From Litchfieldia stipae (GTDB lineage Bacteria > Bacillota > Bacilli > Bacillales > Bacillaceae_L): a DNA stretch of 64,000 nucleotides. The translations under genes were made by a program, and so were the position numbers. The stretch's first letter is position 1. Every line of letters starts with the position of its first letter. The DNA lies in NCBI RefSeq assembly GCF_014837155.1, contig NZ_JACYHA010000001.1, forward strand, positions 1-64,000. Reading direction: 5' to 3'. Below the pieces are notes generated by a model. That model saw only the letters and a program-made list of their open reading frames with translations, ran no database searches and was not told the origin of the DNA. Positions 1 to 8,442 of this stretch are shown here, in pieces.

Positions 1-16
1 GGGGAATTCCCCCTTT

Positions 17-66
17 AAAACAAGCCTTTTTGATCTTATTTGAGAAAAAAAGGCTTGTTTTTTTCT
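17..66 (+). terminator. Rho-independent terminator of a gene left of the window
   Basis: An inverted repeat (AACAAGCCTTTTT against AAAAAGGCTTGTT) is followed by a T run. It probably ends transcription of a plus-strand gene lying before position 1, because no gene is visible between it and the window edge. Confidence 0.85.
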
Positions 67-100
67 TTGGAAATTAAAGTTATCAAAAAACGATAGTTTT

Positions 101-187
101 TCAGTGGCCTCGCGTTGCTCCTGCGGGGTCTCACTTTGCTCACGCATCCCACGGGAGTCTCCGTGTATTCAGTCTGCTAGACATTTC
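101..187. repeat. Interspersed palindromic repeat, copy 1
   Basis: The stretch carries the words GTGTATTCAG and TCTGCTAG, plus GCGGGGTCTCACTTTG, all shared (often as reverse complement) with copies near 5731, 19311, 22226 and 31401. A degenerate outer arm (ACAACAATTATTGATAAAAC) seems to continue to about 240. It contains no open reading frame and lies just upstream of the gene at 260. Confidence 0.75.
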
Positions 188-259
188 ATTTATATTTATT
201 TTTGTTTAATACAACAATTATTGATAAAACACAACCTTAATAAATAAGGAGGCATTCAT

Positions 260-1216
260 ATGGCTATTAAAGTTCAAGGTGAACGTTGGTTCCCTTCTGA
301 AATTTCTTTTTCTGATGAAAAAAATGATTTATGGGGTGATTGGTACTGTGATTCTGAGGTTGGTAAATTGCGTGCAGTACTAATGCATCGCCCTGGATTT
401 GAGATTGAAGGAATCACTGAAGATAATTTTGAGGAGTACCGATTTAGAGCTCCAATGAATCCAGAACGTGCTCGTGCTCAACAGGATGCCCTAGCAGACA
501 TCTATCGAGCACATGGAGTCGAAGTCCATTACGTACAGAATCAGCGTATGGACAAACCCAATGCAATGTTTATGAGAGATTTAATGTTTATGACACCAGA
601 AGGAGCCATTGTATGCCGTCCTGCCATCCCCGCTAGACGCGGAGAGGAAAAAGCCGTTGCTGCAACACTTGCATCACTTGGTGTTCCAATCATTAAAACC
701 ATTAATGGGTCAGGCTATTTTGAAGGTGCAAGCGCGATGTGGATTGACCGTGAAACAGTCATTATTGGTACAGGAAGCCGTACCAATGAATCAGGAGCAA
801 ATCAAGTAGAGGCAGAGCTTCGTAATATAGGAGTAAAGAATATTATTCGTACTCAGATTCCATATGGCTCTATTCATTTAGACGGTTATATGAATATGGT
901 GGATACGAATAAGCTTCTCATTTTCCCATGGCATGTTACATATGATTGTGCGAAGCAATTACTTGATTTAGGAATCGAATTAATCGAATTACCTTATATC
1001 GAAGAACTGAAGCAAGGCATGAGCATGAACTTTGTAGCTATAGAACCTGGAAAAGTCGTTACTCCTGCAGGCAGTCCACAAACTAAGGCTCTTCTTGAGA
1101 GTCATGGTATTGAAGTCATTGAGGTTGAAATGGATGAAGTCATGAACGGTTGGGGAGCGATCCACTGTATGACCGCATTTCTACAACGTGATTCAGTTGG
1201 TATTATTACAAAATAA
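260..1216 (+). CDS. Arginine deiminase / amidinotransferase-fold hydrolase
   Basis: This 318-residue protein belongs to the guanidino-group-modifying superfamily (arginine deiminase, amidinotransferase, dimethylarginine hydrolase). Visible landmarks are an N-terminal strand with VLMHRP, the FMRDLMF segment, GYFEGAS, SIHLDGYMNMVD and the C-terminal WGAIHCMT, whose cysteine sits where the family nucleophile is expected. The AAGGAGG site seven bases before ATG fixes the start. A terminator follows, so it is monocistronic. None of arcB, arcC or arcD is adjacent, so classical arginine fermentation is not supported; a hydrolase or amidinotransferase acting on another guanidino compound is as likely. 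The superfamily is clear, the substrate unknown. Confidence 0.8.
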   Translation: MAIKVQGERWFPSEISFSDEKNDLWGDWYCDSEVGKLRAVLMHRPGFEIEGITEDNFEEYRFRAPMNPERARAQQDALADIYRAHGVEVHYVQNQRMDKPNAMFMRDLMFMTPEGAIVCRPAIPARRGEEKAVAATLASLGVPIIKTINGSGYFEGASAMWIDRETVIIGTGSRTNESGANQVEAELRNIGVKNIIRTQIPYGSIHLDGYMNMVDTNKLLIFPWHVTYDCAKQLLDLGIELIELPYIEELKQGMSMNFVAIEPGKVVTPAGSPQTKALLESHGIEVIEVEMDEVMNGWGAIHCMTAFLQRDSVGIITK

Positions 1217-1219
1217 GCA

Positions 1220-1254
1220 AAAAAGAACTCTTTACATGTAAAGGGTTCTTTTTT
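1220..1254 (+). terminator. Terminator of the amidinotransferase-fold gene
   Basis: AAAAGAACTCTTTAC pairs with GTAAAGGGTTCTTTT and is followed by T residues, directly after the stop codon at 1214-1216. Confidence 0.9.
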
Positions 1255-1369
1255 AGTAGCAATTATTGATTTAAGAGGTTGCTAATTCTTTTAGCTAGAA
1301 GGGAAAGGGTCTATGCTGATTGGCCGTTGGAGTCTAATCTGATCGATTAGCTCAAGCTCTGATAAAATT

Positions 1370-1557
1370 AAAAGGAAAAATTCCGCTTAATTTTAAATTT
1401 TGATTAAACACAGTTGATATAAAAGGAGAATTTCCGCTTATCGTCTCAAAAAATGCAAAAAAAACTCAATTTCCATTGAATAGGGGAAAATCTTCCCCTT
1501 ATTTACCTCGATACAAGCTACATTTTTGATTTAACCGAAAAATCTCCCTTTATTTAC
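1370..1557. repeat. Four spaced imperfect copies of a TTCCGCTTA-type unit
   Basis: Within the gene-free 1255-1619 interval a purine-rich stretch followed by pyrimidines recurs about every 50-60 bases: AGGAAAAATTCCGCTTA (about 1373), AGGAGAATTTCCGCTTA (1424), AGGGGAAAATCTTCCCC (1482) and CCGAAAAATCTCCCTTTA (1535). The first two are close matches; the others have drifted. No coding potential is apparent in the rest of the interval. Confidence 0.6.
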
Positions 1558-1619
1558 TTACTTTTAGTAACTAATAGAACACCTTATCTTATTTGGAAGC
1601 AGTCCTGCTACCCGATCAT

Positions 1620-2852
1620 TTATTCATTCGCTACCTTTAAGACAGTTTTATATAAAACCTCTGCCCCTACACCAATATCCTCTTTATCAGACCATTCTTT
1701 CGGATTATGACTAATCCCATCCTTAGAACGAACAAATATCATTCCCATATTCGTTACTTTTGCCATTATCATTGCATCATGCCCCGCTCCACTTGGTAAT
1801 TCAATTTCTTTTATGCCAAGCTCCTTCACTGAACCTTGAATCATTTCCTTAAGCTCTGATGAACAGATAGCCGATGGAAGACGATGTAAATCCTCAATCA
1901 CACATTCTATTTCACGGCTTGAACAAGTCGTAGTGATAACGTCTCTAATTTGCTTCTCTACCTCAACTAGTAATTCATTTGATAAATCACGTAAATCAAT
2001 TGTAAAATCTACTTCACTAGGAATGATGTTGATTCCCCCAGGACTAGCTGAAATACGCCCAACTGTAATCACTGTCCTCTCTTGTTGTTTTGCAATTTCC
2101 TCTAGCTTAGATAGAATAGTTGCCGTAGCAGCTAATGGATCTTTTCTTAACCACATTGGTGTTGTCCCTGCATGCCCTGCTTCACCTTTGATCGTTACCT
2201 TTAACCAAGTCACCCCGACAATGCCACTTACAATTCCCACAGGAACATCCTCTTGCTCTAAGATTTTTCCTTGTTCAATATGTAGCTCTATATAACTTTT
2301 TATCGTACTCGGATCACGTTTAACCTCATTTAGCTTACTAGGATCATACCCAAATTCCTTCATCGCTTCAGCTAGTGTCGTGCCATTTTGATCTTTGCTA
2401 CTAGTAAGCTCCTCCTGACTAAGTACACCAATTAATGCAGAGCTTCCTAACATCCCTGTTGAGAACCTTGCCCCTTCTTCATCTGTGAATGCAACAACCT
2501 CAATTGGATGCTCTGTTGTGATGTTCTGTTCATTAAGAGTATGTAGAACCTCAATTCCTGTTAAAACACCAGCCGGCCCATCAAAAATCCCTCCACTAAA
2601 AACACTATCAATATGAGAACCTATGATAACCGCTGGCGCATTTGGAATCGTTCCCTCTTTTCTGCCAAATAAATTACCAATGCCGTCTTCCCATACTTGT
2701 AATCCTGCATTTAGCATATATTGTTTAACTAAAGTTTTTGCTTCCTTCTCTTGCTCTGTAAAAGATAAACGAGTGATTCCACCTTTAGGGTCACTTCCAA
2801 TTTTCCCTAGATCATGTAAATGACCCCACAGACGTTCTTGATTAATATTCAA
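1620..2852 (-). CDS. M20 Zn-dependent hydrolase, N-carbamoyl-L-amino-acid hydrolase / hydantoinase-carbamoylase family
   Basis: A peptidase-M20-fold amidohydrolase of about 410 residues, close to the family norm. It should cleave an N-carbamoyl (or similar) amide from an amino acid or ureido intermediate using two metal ions. Landmarks: GSHIDSVFSGGIFDG (metal His and Asp), DEEGARF with the catalytic acid, ELHIEQG, the dimer-domain GHAGTTPMWLRKDP substrate loop, and C-terminal SGAGHDAM with the last metal His. AAGGAG lies nine bases before a TTG at 2850-2852, preferred over the TTG two codons upstream. Relatives are named AmaB, HyuC or AllC; nothing nearby identifies the substrate. Confidence 0.85.
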   Translation of the reverse strand: MNINQERLWGHLHDLGKIGSDPKGGITRLSFTEQEKEAKTLVKQYMLNAGLQVWEDGIGNLFGRKEGTIPNAPAVIIGSHIDSVFSGGIFDGPAGVLTGIEVLHTLNEQNITTEHPIEVVAFTDEEGARFSTGMLGSSALIGVLSQEELTSSKDQNGTTLAEAMKEFGYDPSKLNEVKRDPSTIKSYIELHIEQGKILEQEDVPVGIVSGIVGVTWLKVTIKGEAGHAGTTPMWLRKDPLAATATILSKLEEIAKQQERTVITVGRISASPGGINIIPSEVDFTIDLRDLSNELLVEVEKQIRDVITTTCSSREIECVIEDLHRLPSAICSSELKEMIQGSVKELGIKEIELPSGAGHDAMIMAKVTNMGMIFVRSKDGISHNPKEWSDKEDIGVGAEVLYKTVLKVANE

Positions 2853-2934
2853 CCTCAATCTCTCCTTTTTGAATAACTAGAATATTGCAATATTTCACCT
2901 TATAAATCTACAAACTGTATAGGACCTCTTCTAC

Positions 2935-3327
2935 CTATCTATTTAACAATCTATTTCTCCAAGATCCAGATGTGATTCGAGGGAGACCTTCAATTTGCTC
3001 CTGGTTGTATACATAGACAAACCCTTCTAAGTTCTTGTTCCTATCCTTCACTAGAACTCGATCATAATGATTACTTTCCCTGCCCTCTTGGTAGTCCTCT
3101 AATTCATCCATTCGTGCTAATCCTTCTTCAGTGACGGTAAACCATTCACCTGATATGATCCCACCATTCTCGTCCAATAATAATGCTGGATATGGACCCA
3201 CATCATGTAAGTAGCCGCGAATAGATCCTTCTTCCACATGGACTAAATGAGGCTTGGCAACATGATGATTTGATTCACCAACAAGTAAAGTACCGTAGAC
3301 AAACACAAGATATTCTTTATCTTTCAT
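2935..3327 (-). CDS. Gamma-glutamylcyclotransferase (AIG2/YtfP) family protein
   Basis: The 130-residue product starts with the family signature VFVYGTLLVGESNHH, carries the central GEWF segment and the acidic MDELEDYQEG motif that supplies the catalytic Glu, and ends with the usual short helix. Members of this fold cyclise gamma-glutamyl amines to 5-oxoproline, but many bacterial members lack an assigned substrate. It lies 76 bases upstream of the carbamoylase gene on the same strand and may be cotranscribed with it. Confidence 0.8.
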   Translation of the reverse strand: MKDKEYLVFVYGTLLVGESNHHVAKPHLVHVEEGSIRGYLHDVGPYPALLLDENGGIISGEWFTVTEEGLARMDELEDYQEGRESNHYDRVLVKDRNKNLEGFVYVYNQEQIEGLPRITSGSWRNRLLNR

Positions 3328-3399
3328 GAAAAAAACACCCTTCTAATAGAATTAATTACTAAGATTAACTATTGCTTCCAATTATATCAAAAACAACAG

Positions 3400-3432
3400 C
3401 AAAAGAGGCCTTTCAACAAATGAAAGACCTAC
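3400..3432 (-). terminator. Terminator of topB
   Basis: Read on the minus strand, AGGTCTTTCA pairs with TGAAAGGCCT and is followed by CTTTT, a few bases past the topB stop. Confidence 0.8.
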
Positions 3433-3438
3433 ATTTTT

Positions 3439-5634
3439 TTATTTCAATTTCAACTTTGCCAAAGCCTCTGCTAATGCTGGATTAAACGGCTCTTCCTCTT
3501 GGTTTGTTTGCTTCTTCATATATTTAGCAACATCACTTTTTGAAACCTTCTTGTTAGCATCTTTTTTCCTTCTCTCATTAAATGTCGAGAGCTTCTCTCT
3601 ATGCCCACATTTACATGCAAACATCTGACCTTCACCTTGTCCCCTGAGCTCTAGCTTTTTCTTACATTTTGGACAACGTGCATTTGTCACCTTCGAAATA
3701 TTCTTTCTATGTCCACATTCACGATCTTGGCAGACATGCATTTTTCCTTTTTTCGTATTCACTTCAAGCATTGGCTTCCCACAATCAGGACATTTCGATC
3801 CAGTCAGGTTATCATGCTTGAATTTCTGAGTACTATTTTTTATCTCATGGACAATTGTTTTCGCATAGCTTTTGATTTCATTCATAAAGACATTTTTATT
3901 GAGCTTGCCTTTTGAAATTGCCTCAAGTTTTTGTTCCCATTCAGCAGTAAGTGCTGGTGACTTTAAGTCTTCAGGTGCTAACTCTAGTAGCTGCTTTCCT
4001 TTAGACGTGATGAAGATATCTTTTCCTTTCTTTTCAATCAGGAAGGAATTGAAGAGTTTTTCAATGATATCAGCTCTTGTCGCAACCGTTCCTAGTCCCC
4101 CTGTTTGACCAATTGTTTTAATCAACTCTTTGTTTTCACCAGCCATGTACTTAGCTGGATTCTCCATCGCAGAAAGGAGAGTCGCTTCATTAAATCTAGC
4201 TGGGGGTTTTGTTTCACCCTTTGTTTGAGACACTGAAGCAATCGATAGTGTCTCCCCTACTTCGATTCTTGGAAGCAGTTGTTCCTTCATATCATCGCTT
4301 TCTTCCTCCTCATCGAAGCGGTTCTCATATACCTCTTTCCACCCCATATTGGACACGATTTTTCCCTTAGCAGTGAATGTTTCGTCGCCAATTAATGCCT
4401 TAATGGTTGTTTGCTCATATTCAAATGGAGGATATAAAACTGCTAAAAATCGTTTCACCACTAAATCATAGACTTTTCGCTCTTTATCAGACATTTTCGC
4501 TAGAAACACCGTTTCCTCTGTCGGAATAATCGCGTGATGATCAGAAACCTTTGAGTCATCAACAAATGATTTGTTCGCTTTAATAGGCTTTTGTAGAATT
4601 TTATGAGCGAGCTTTGTATAAGGACCTACTCCACTGGCCTTAATTCTTTCTTTTAACGTCTCAACAATGTCTGAAGACAAATATCTTGAATCAGTTCTTG
4701 GATACGTCAATACCTTGTGCTGTTCATAAAGCTTTTGCATGATGGAAAGAGTTTCTTTTGCTGAATAACCAAACGCTTTGTTGGCATCCCTTTGTAACTC
4801 CGTCAAATCATATAATTGCGGTGCAAAGCTTTTCTTCTGTTTCTTATCTACATTCGTCACCTTAGCCTGCTTCTTATTTGTTTTGGTTAACAATTGATCT
4901 GCATTTTCTTTTGAAAATGTCCTTGTATCATTTGTTTTCGAATCTTGCCAAGTGAGTGTTAATTTATCAGCTGTTATAGCTCTCAATCCGTAATACGGCT
5001 TAGGAACAAATTGCTTAATTTCTTCCTCTCTTCTAGCAATAATCGCTAGAGTTGGCGTTTGAACACGTCCTGAAGACAATTGTGCATTATGCTTTGTTGT
5101 AAGTGCTCTTGTTGCATTTAACCCTACATACCAATCTGCTTCAGAGCGAGCAACAGCTGATAAGTAGAGATTTTCAAATTCTTTGCCATTTCTTAGCTTT
5201 TGAAAACCTTCCTTAATCGCTTTATCCGTAACCGAGGATATCCACAAACGCTTAGTAGGCTTTTGAACTCTGGCTTTTTTTATAATCCAATCAGCTACTA
5301 GCTGTCCTTCTCTCCCTGCATCCGTCGCTACAATAATTTCACCGACGTCACTACGTGTAAGCTGTGATTTCACTGCATGGAATTGCTTACTCGTTTGTTT
5401 AATCACAACTAGTTTCAAATCATTTGGCAGCATCGGAAGATCTTCCATTTTCCATGATTTATATTTGTCATCATAAGCCTCAGGATCTGCTAATGTGACG
5501 AGATGGCCTAAAGCCCAAGTAACAATATATTTGTCTCCTTCTAAATAACCATTTCCTTTTTTATGACAATTCAACACTCGTGCAATATCACGAGCAACTG
5601 ACGGTTTCTCTGCTAGAACAACACTTTTCTTCAT
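3439..5634 (-). CDS. topB: DNA topoisomerase III (type IA)
   Basis: About 731 residues of a type IA topoisomerase that relaxes and decatenates single-strand-containing DNA. The N-terminal TOPRIM domain shows EKPSVARDIARVL and the acidic ATDAGREGQL motif. The active-site tyrosine is in LTYPRTDSRYL, and GGLGTVATRADIIEKL is the conserved nucleic-acid-binding helix. The C terminus has two zinc-ribbon units (CPDC...CQDREC and CPKC...CKC) and ends in a lysine-rich tail. The methionine of MKKSVVLAEKPS is chosen as start because an AAGGATG purine stretch precedes it, whereas the earlier in-frame ATG (5671-5673) has none. Confidence 0.95.
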   Translation of the reverse strand: MKKSVVLAEKPSVARDIARVLNCHKKGNGYLEGDKYIVTWALGHLVTLADPEAYDDKYKSWKMEDLPMLPNDLKLVVIKQTSKQFHAVKSQLTRSDVGEIIVATDAGREGQLVADWIIKKARVQKPTKRLWISSVTDKAIKEGFQKLRNGKEFENLYLSAVARSEADWYVGLNATRALTTKHNAQLSSGRVQTPTLAIIARREEEIKQFVPKPYYGLRAITADKLTLTWQDSKTNDTRTFSKENADQLLTKTNKKQAKVTNVDKKQKKSFAPQLYDLTELQRDANKAFGYSAKETLSIMQKLYEQHKVLTYPRTDSRYLSSDIVETLKERIKASGVGPYTKLAHKILQKPIKANKSFVDDSKVSDHHAIIPTEETVFLAKMSDKERKVYDLVVKRFLAVLYPPFEYEQTTIKALIGDETFTAKGKIVSNMGWKEVYENRFDEEEESDDMKEQLLPRIEVGETLSIASVSQTKGETKPPARFNEATLLSAMENPAKYMAGENKELIKTIGQTGGLGTVATRADIIEKLFNSFLIEKKGKDIFITSKGKQLLELAPEDLKSPALTAEWEQKLEAISKGKLNKNVFMNEIKSYAKTIVHEIKNSTQKFKHDNLTGSKCPDCGKPMLEVNTKKGKMHVCQDRECGHRKNISKVTNARCPKCKKKLELRGQGEGQMFACKCGHREKLSTFNERRKKDANKKVSKSDVAKYMKKQTNQEEEPFNPALAEALAKLKLK

Positions 5635-5730
5635 GCTATGTATAACATCCTTCCTCAACGAATCATTAACCATTACTATATCATATCATTTGTGATTAAT
5701 TAACTAACCTTGAATTGTTGCTGTCGAAAT

Positions 5731-5793
5731 CGCAGCCTGAATACACTCCGCGTCCTGCGGGAGTCTACGTGTATTCAGGCTCCTAGAAATCTC
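5731..5793. repeat. Interspersed palindromic repeat, copy 2 (compact)
   Basis: Arms GCAGCCTGAATACACTCC and GTGTATTCAGGCTCCTAG flank a short GC-rich centre (CGCGTCCTGCGGGAGTCTAC). This is the shortest copy in the window and is nearly a simple hairpin. It sits between topB and the DUF2812 gene. Confidence 0.8.
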
Positions 5794-5825
5794 ATTGTCA
5801 ATTAATTTATGTCTAAAATAACAAC

Positions 5826-7025
5826 TTAATCCGATATTAAAGTAAACTTTGCTACTATGTTTTCGATTATTGTATTTACATCTGCATAGCCATAGTATTG
5901 AACATACATCACTGTTGTTCCATTTGAAGCGAATACCTTTTTCCTCGTCTCTTCCTCATAAACAATCAAACGATCTAATTCCGGGTGTTCTGTTTCTATA
6001 TAATCTTCTCTACTATCTTCGAATCTATGTCTTTCAATTAAATCAGACATCAGCTGGTTTGATAGAGTTGATATACTTAGCTGATAAACCTCTGTACTAA
6101 TAGAAGGTGAATATTCACCGCTTCCATCTGCCCACATTTCCCCTGGAACAACACCCTGTTCATCAGTTTCATATTGTACGGGTGCCAATGGACTCCAATT
6201 GTATGTATATCGGTTGCCCCAGTCGACATTGTCACTCATATAAGAAGGTTCCTCTCGAACCATTGCTGGATTCTCTTCTACATCTGCTAATCTCACAATA
6301 GGTAAGTCAAGACTTGTTTCTGGTAAGGTTTTCGTATCCATTTTCACAAGAGTAATAAATGGAATGATTGCACTCAACCCTATCACTACTGTAAAAAGAA
6401 ATGCGATGGTAGAATGTAGTCGATAATGCTTTTTCCAAGATGCATGATGATCAATCGATTTGCCTTCAATGAGATTTCTTCTTAGTGCATGAATTGAAAT
6501 AGATGCTTTTAGAGAATGATAGGCTGAGTATGCAAGAAAGAAGGATATAATAATTTGTTGTATACCTCCATCCTTGACCAAGGCTAAAGTAGGTGTCCCA
6601 TCAAGAAAGAAAATAGAAGATTGCATACCGATAATTAAAAGTAATGAGATCACTACTATAATCGCATTCGATGCTAATTTCTTATCAAGCTCCTTTAATG
6701 TATAAGACTGCTCGGCTGGATCTGTATGCAACTCTGGCGCATCAAGTTCTTCAGCTGATGAAAACACATGAAAATAACCATACCTTGTTACATAGTCCCA
6801 ACCGCTTTCCGAATACATCTGCATTTGTTCTGGTGTCATTTTTTTCTTTATCGATACCTCAATCCGATACCTCGTTTTTTTCGGTTCACCTTTTTCAAAC
6901 TTAGCAAACTGGATCCCCATCTTTTTTAGATGCAAGCCCTTAGCAGCCATGTCTGCAAACCAGCTTTCATGCTCACCAATCCGCCAATAATCACTAGGAC
7001 GAAGTTTTTTGACCATTTTACTCAT
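5826..7025 (-). CDS. DUF2812 membrane protein, partner of the PadR regulator
   Basis: The N terminus (KLRPSDYWRIGEHESWFADMAAKGLHL) is the DUF2812 signature. After this cytoplasmic domain come hydrophobic segments around residues 125-145, 150-170 and 210-235, then a long extracytoplasmic tail. The function of DUF2812 is unknown; these genes commonly follow PadR regulators and are thought to act in envelope or signalling roles. The ATG at 7023-7025 has AAGGTG six bases upstream and overlaps the PadR stop by eight bases, so translation is probably coupled. A GTG at 7034 is the alternative start. Confidence 0.75.
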   Translation of the reverse strand: MSKMVKKLRPSDYWRIGEHESWFADMAAKGLHLKKMGIQFAKFEKGEPKKTRYRIEVSIKKKMTPEQMQMYSESGWDYVTRYGYFHVFSSAEELDAPELHTDPAEQSYTLKELDKKLASNAIIVVISLLLIIGMQSSIFFLDGTPTLALVKDGGIQQIIISFFLAYSAYHSLKASISIHALRRNLIEGKSIDHHASWKKHYRLHSTIAFLFTVVIGLSAIIPFITLVKMDTKTLPETSLDLPIVRLADVEENPAMVREEPSYMSDNVDWGNRYTYNWSPLAPVQYETDEQGVVPGEMWADGSGEYSPSISTEVYQLSISTLSNQLMSDLIERHRFEDSREDYIETEHPELDRLIVYEEETRKKVFASNGTTVMYVQYYGYADVNTIIENIVAKFTLISD

Positions 7026-7338
7026 CATTTTCACCTTCTTCTAAAATGTCACTATCTTTTATCAAGGCTTTCAATCGTCCATACTCTATCCGCAAAGCCT
7101 GTTCTCCTTCTCTTGTAATGAGATAGGTCTTCCTTCTTCCATCATTTTCTGCCAGCCAAATAAGACCGTCTTTTTGCATCCGTGAGAGTACTCCATACAG
7201 TGTCCCTGGACCCATTTTCACTCTTCCTTTTGATACCTCTGTAATTGCTTGCATTAGTTGATACCCATGGTTAGGACGCATTAACGCTAAAAGTACATAA
7301 TACATGGCTTCAGTCATTGGTCCCCCATTATATGCCAT
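7018..7338 (-). CDS. PadR-family transcriptional regulator
   Basis: This 106-residue protein has the PadR winged-helix pattern: EAMYYVLLALMRPNHGYQLMQAI, then MGPGTLYGVLSRMQKDGLI, then a beta wing with RRKTYLIT. It is the small single-domain subtype. It is the first gene of a two-gene operon with the DUF2812 gene, and a palindrome upstream (7373-7400) suggests autoregulation. Confidence 0.9.
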   Translation of the reverse strand: MAYNGGPMTEAMYYVLLALMRPNHGYQLMQAITEVSKGRVKMGPGTLYGVLSRMQKDGLIWLAENDGRRKTYLITREGEQALRIEYGRLKALIKDSDILEEGENDE

Positions 7339-7372
7339 TGTTATATCCCTCCTTTCGTCCCTAATTCATTAT

Positions 7373-7400
7373 TATGTATAACGATATATCGTATAACATA
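7373..7400. promoter_or_regulatory. Palindromic operator candidate for the PadR regulator
   Basis: A 12-base perfect palindrome (ACGATATATCGT) is embedded in a longer dyad bounded by ATGT and ACAT, about 35-60 bases upstream of the PadR start. ATGT/ACAT half-sites are typical of PadR operators. The assignment rests on position and symmetry. Confidence 0.55.
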
Positions 7401-7451
7401 ATATTACTTTATAAAATTTCTATAGTAAATACAAACATAAGTGAACTACCC

Positions 7452-7679
7452 CTATTTAAACTTCGCTTGCTGACTCCGGTTTGAAGATGGGAGTCTTCTC
7501 GACAAATTGATAAAAACCATACTAGTAAGTAGAAAAGCGACAAACCATGTGGGGATAGTTTGACGCTTACGTACAACCGAAGACGAATCTACGGAGCTAT
7601 CGCAACAGCAATTAGAAGATTGGTGCCGTTCTAAAAAAGACTTAACATTTTTGCTTTCAAGATATTGACGTAGATCCAT
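7452..7679 (-). CDS. Possible small single-span membrane protein
   Basis: A 75-codon frame with a hydrophilic N-terminal half containing three consecutive cysteines (SSNCCCDSS) and one hydrophobic segment (WFVAFLLTSMVFINL) near residues 45-59. No convincing ribosome-binding site precedes the ATG, and no family is recognised. It fills an otherwise gene-free gap between the PadR operon and the ABC cluster, so it is recorded only tentatively. Confidence 0.3.
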   Translation of the reverse strand: MDLRQYLESKNVKSFLERHQSSNCCCDSSVDSSSVVRKRQTIPTWFVAFLLTSMVFINLSRRLPSSNRSQQAKFK

Positions 7680-7783
7680 ACAGGTGGCTCACTTAAGTAG
7701 ATACTAGGATAAAACATATATTGAAATGCATAGTCATAAAATTCTAGTTGTATCATTTTGAAAAACATATCTAAATTGGAATA

Positions 7784-8425
7784 TTAGTAATTTATTTCTT
7801 TTAATTCACCACTTTCCATTTTATAGACAGCATCACATAACATTCGAATATCTTCCGAATTATGACTTGCTAATAATAAGGTCTTACCCTCTTTTTTTAG
7901 GTCTAATAACATGTTTCTGATATCATTAATTCCATCTTCATCCAAACCATTCATTGGTTCATCCAGAATTAATAAATTGGGATTTTCCATTATCGATTGT
8001 GCAATACCAAGTCTTTGCTTCATTCCTAACGAATATTTTTTTACTGGTGTTTTATCATTATAATCTAAACCAACTATTGAGATGCATCTTTTTATATCTT
8101 CATCGCTAGCTATTTTTTGTATTGAAGCTAATAATTTTAAATTTCTATATCCTGAGTAGTGAGAAATAAAGCCAGGTGTATCTAATATTGCACCAAAGCT
8201 TTCTGGAAAGCTCCCATTACCTATTTTCTTATTAAAAATATGAATACTACCAGCTGTAGGTGATAATAAACCTGCTATACTTTTAAATAGTATACTCTTA
8301 CCTGAGCCATTTCTACCAACAATTCCATAAACTCCTGGAGAAGATATTTCTAGATTTATGTTTTTAAGTAGATATTTACCTTTTATAACCTTGGTTAAGT
8401 TGTTTATTTTTATTATATTATTCAT
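7784..8425 (-). CDS. ABC transporter ATP-binding protein (BcrA/LanF-like)
   Basis: A 213-residue single nucleotide-binding domain: Walker A GRNGSGKS, signature YSLGMKQRLGIAQ, Walker B NLLILDEP, and a switch His in LLASHN. The Q-loop region reads AILDTPGF rather than containing Gln, a deviation recalling the altered loop of bacitracin-resistance and lantibiotic-immunity ATPases. It is the last gene of the cluster, 17 bases after the third permease gene, and should energise the permeases encoded upstream. Confidence 0.88.
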   Translation of the reverse strand: MNNIIKINNLTKVIKGKYLLKNINLEISSPGVYGIVGRNGSGKSILFKSIAGLLSPTAGSIHIFNKKIGNGSFPESFGAILDTPGFISHYSGYRNLKLLASIQKIASDEDIKRCISIVGLDYNDKTPVKKYSLGMKQRLGIAQSIMENPNLLILDEPMNGLDEDGINDIRNMLLDLKKEGKTLLLASHNSEDIRMLCDAVYKMESGELKEINY

Positions 8426-8442
8426 AGATTTTCACACTACTC

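Noticed and set aside
1933-2295. 120-codon plus-strand frame inside the carbamoylase gene
   Set aside because: Antisense to M20 catalytic motifs; no start signal and no domain.
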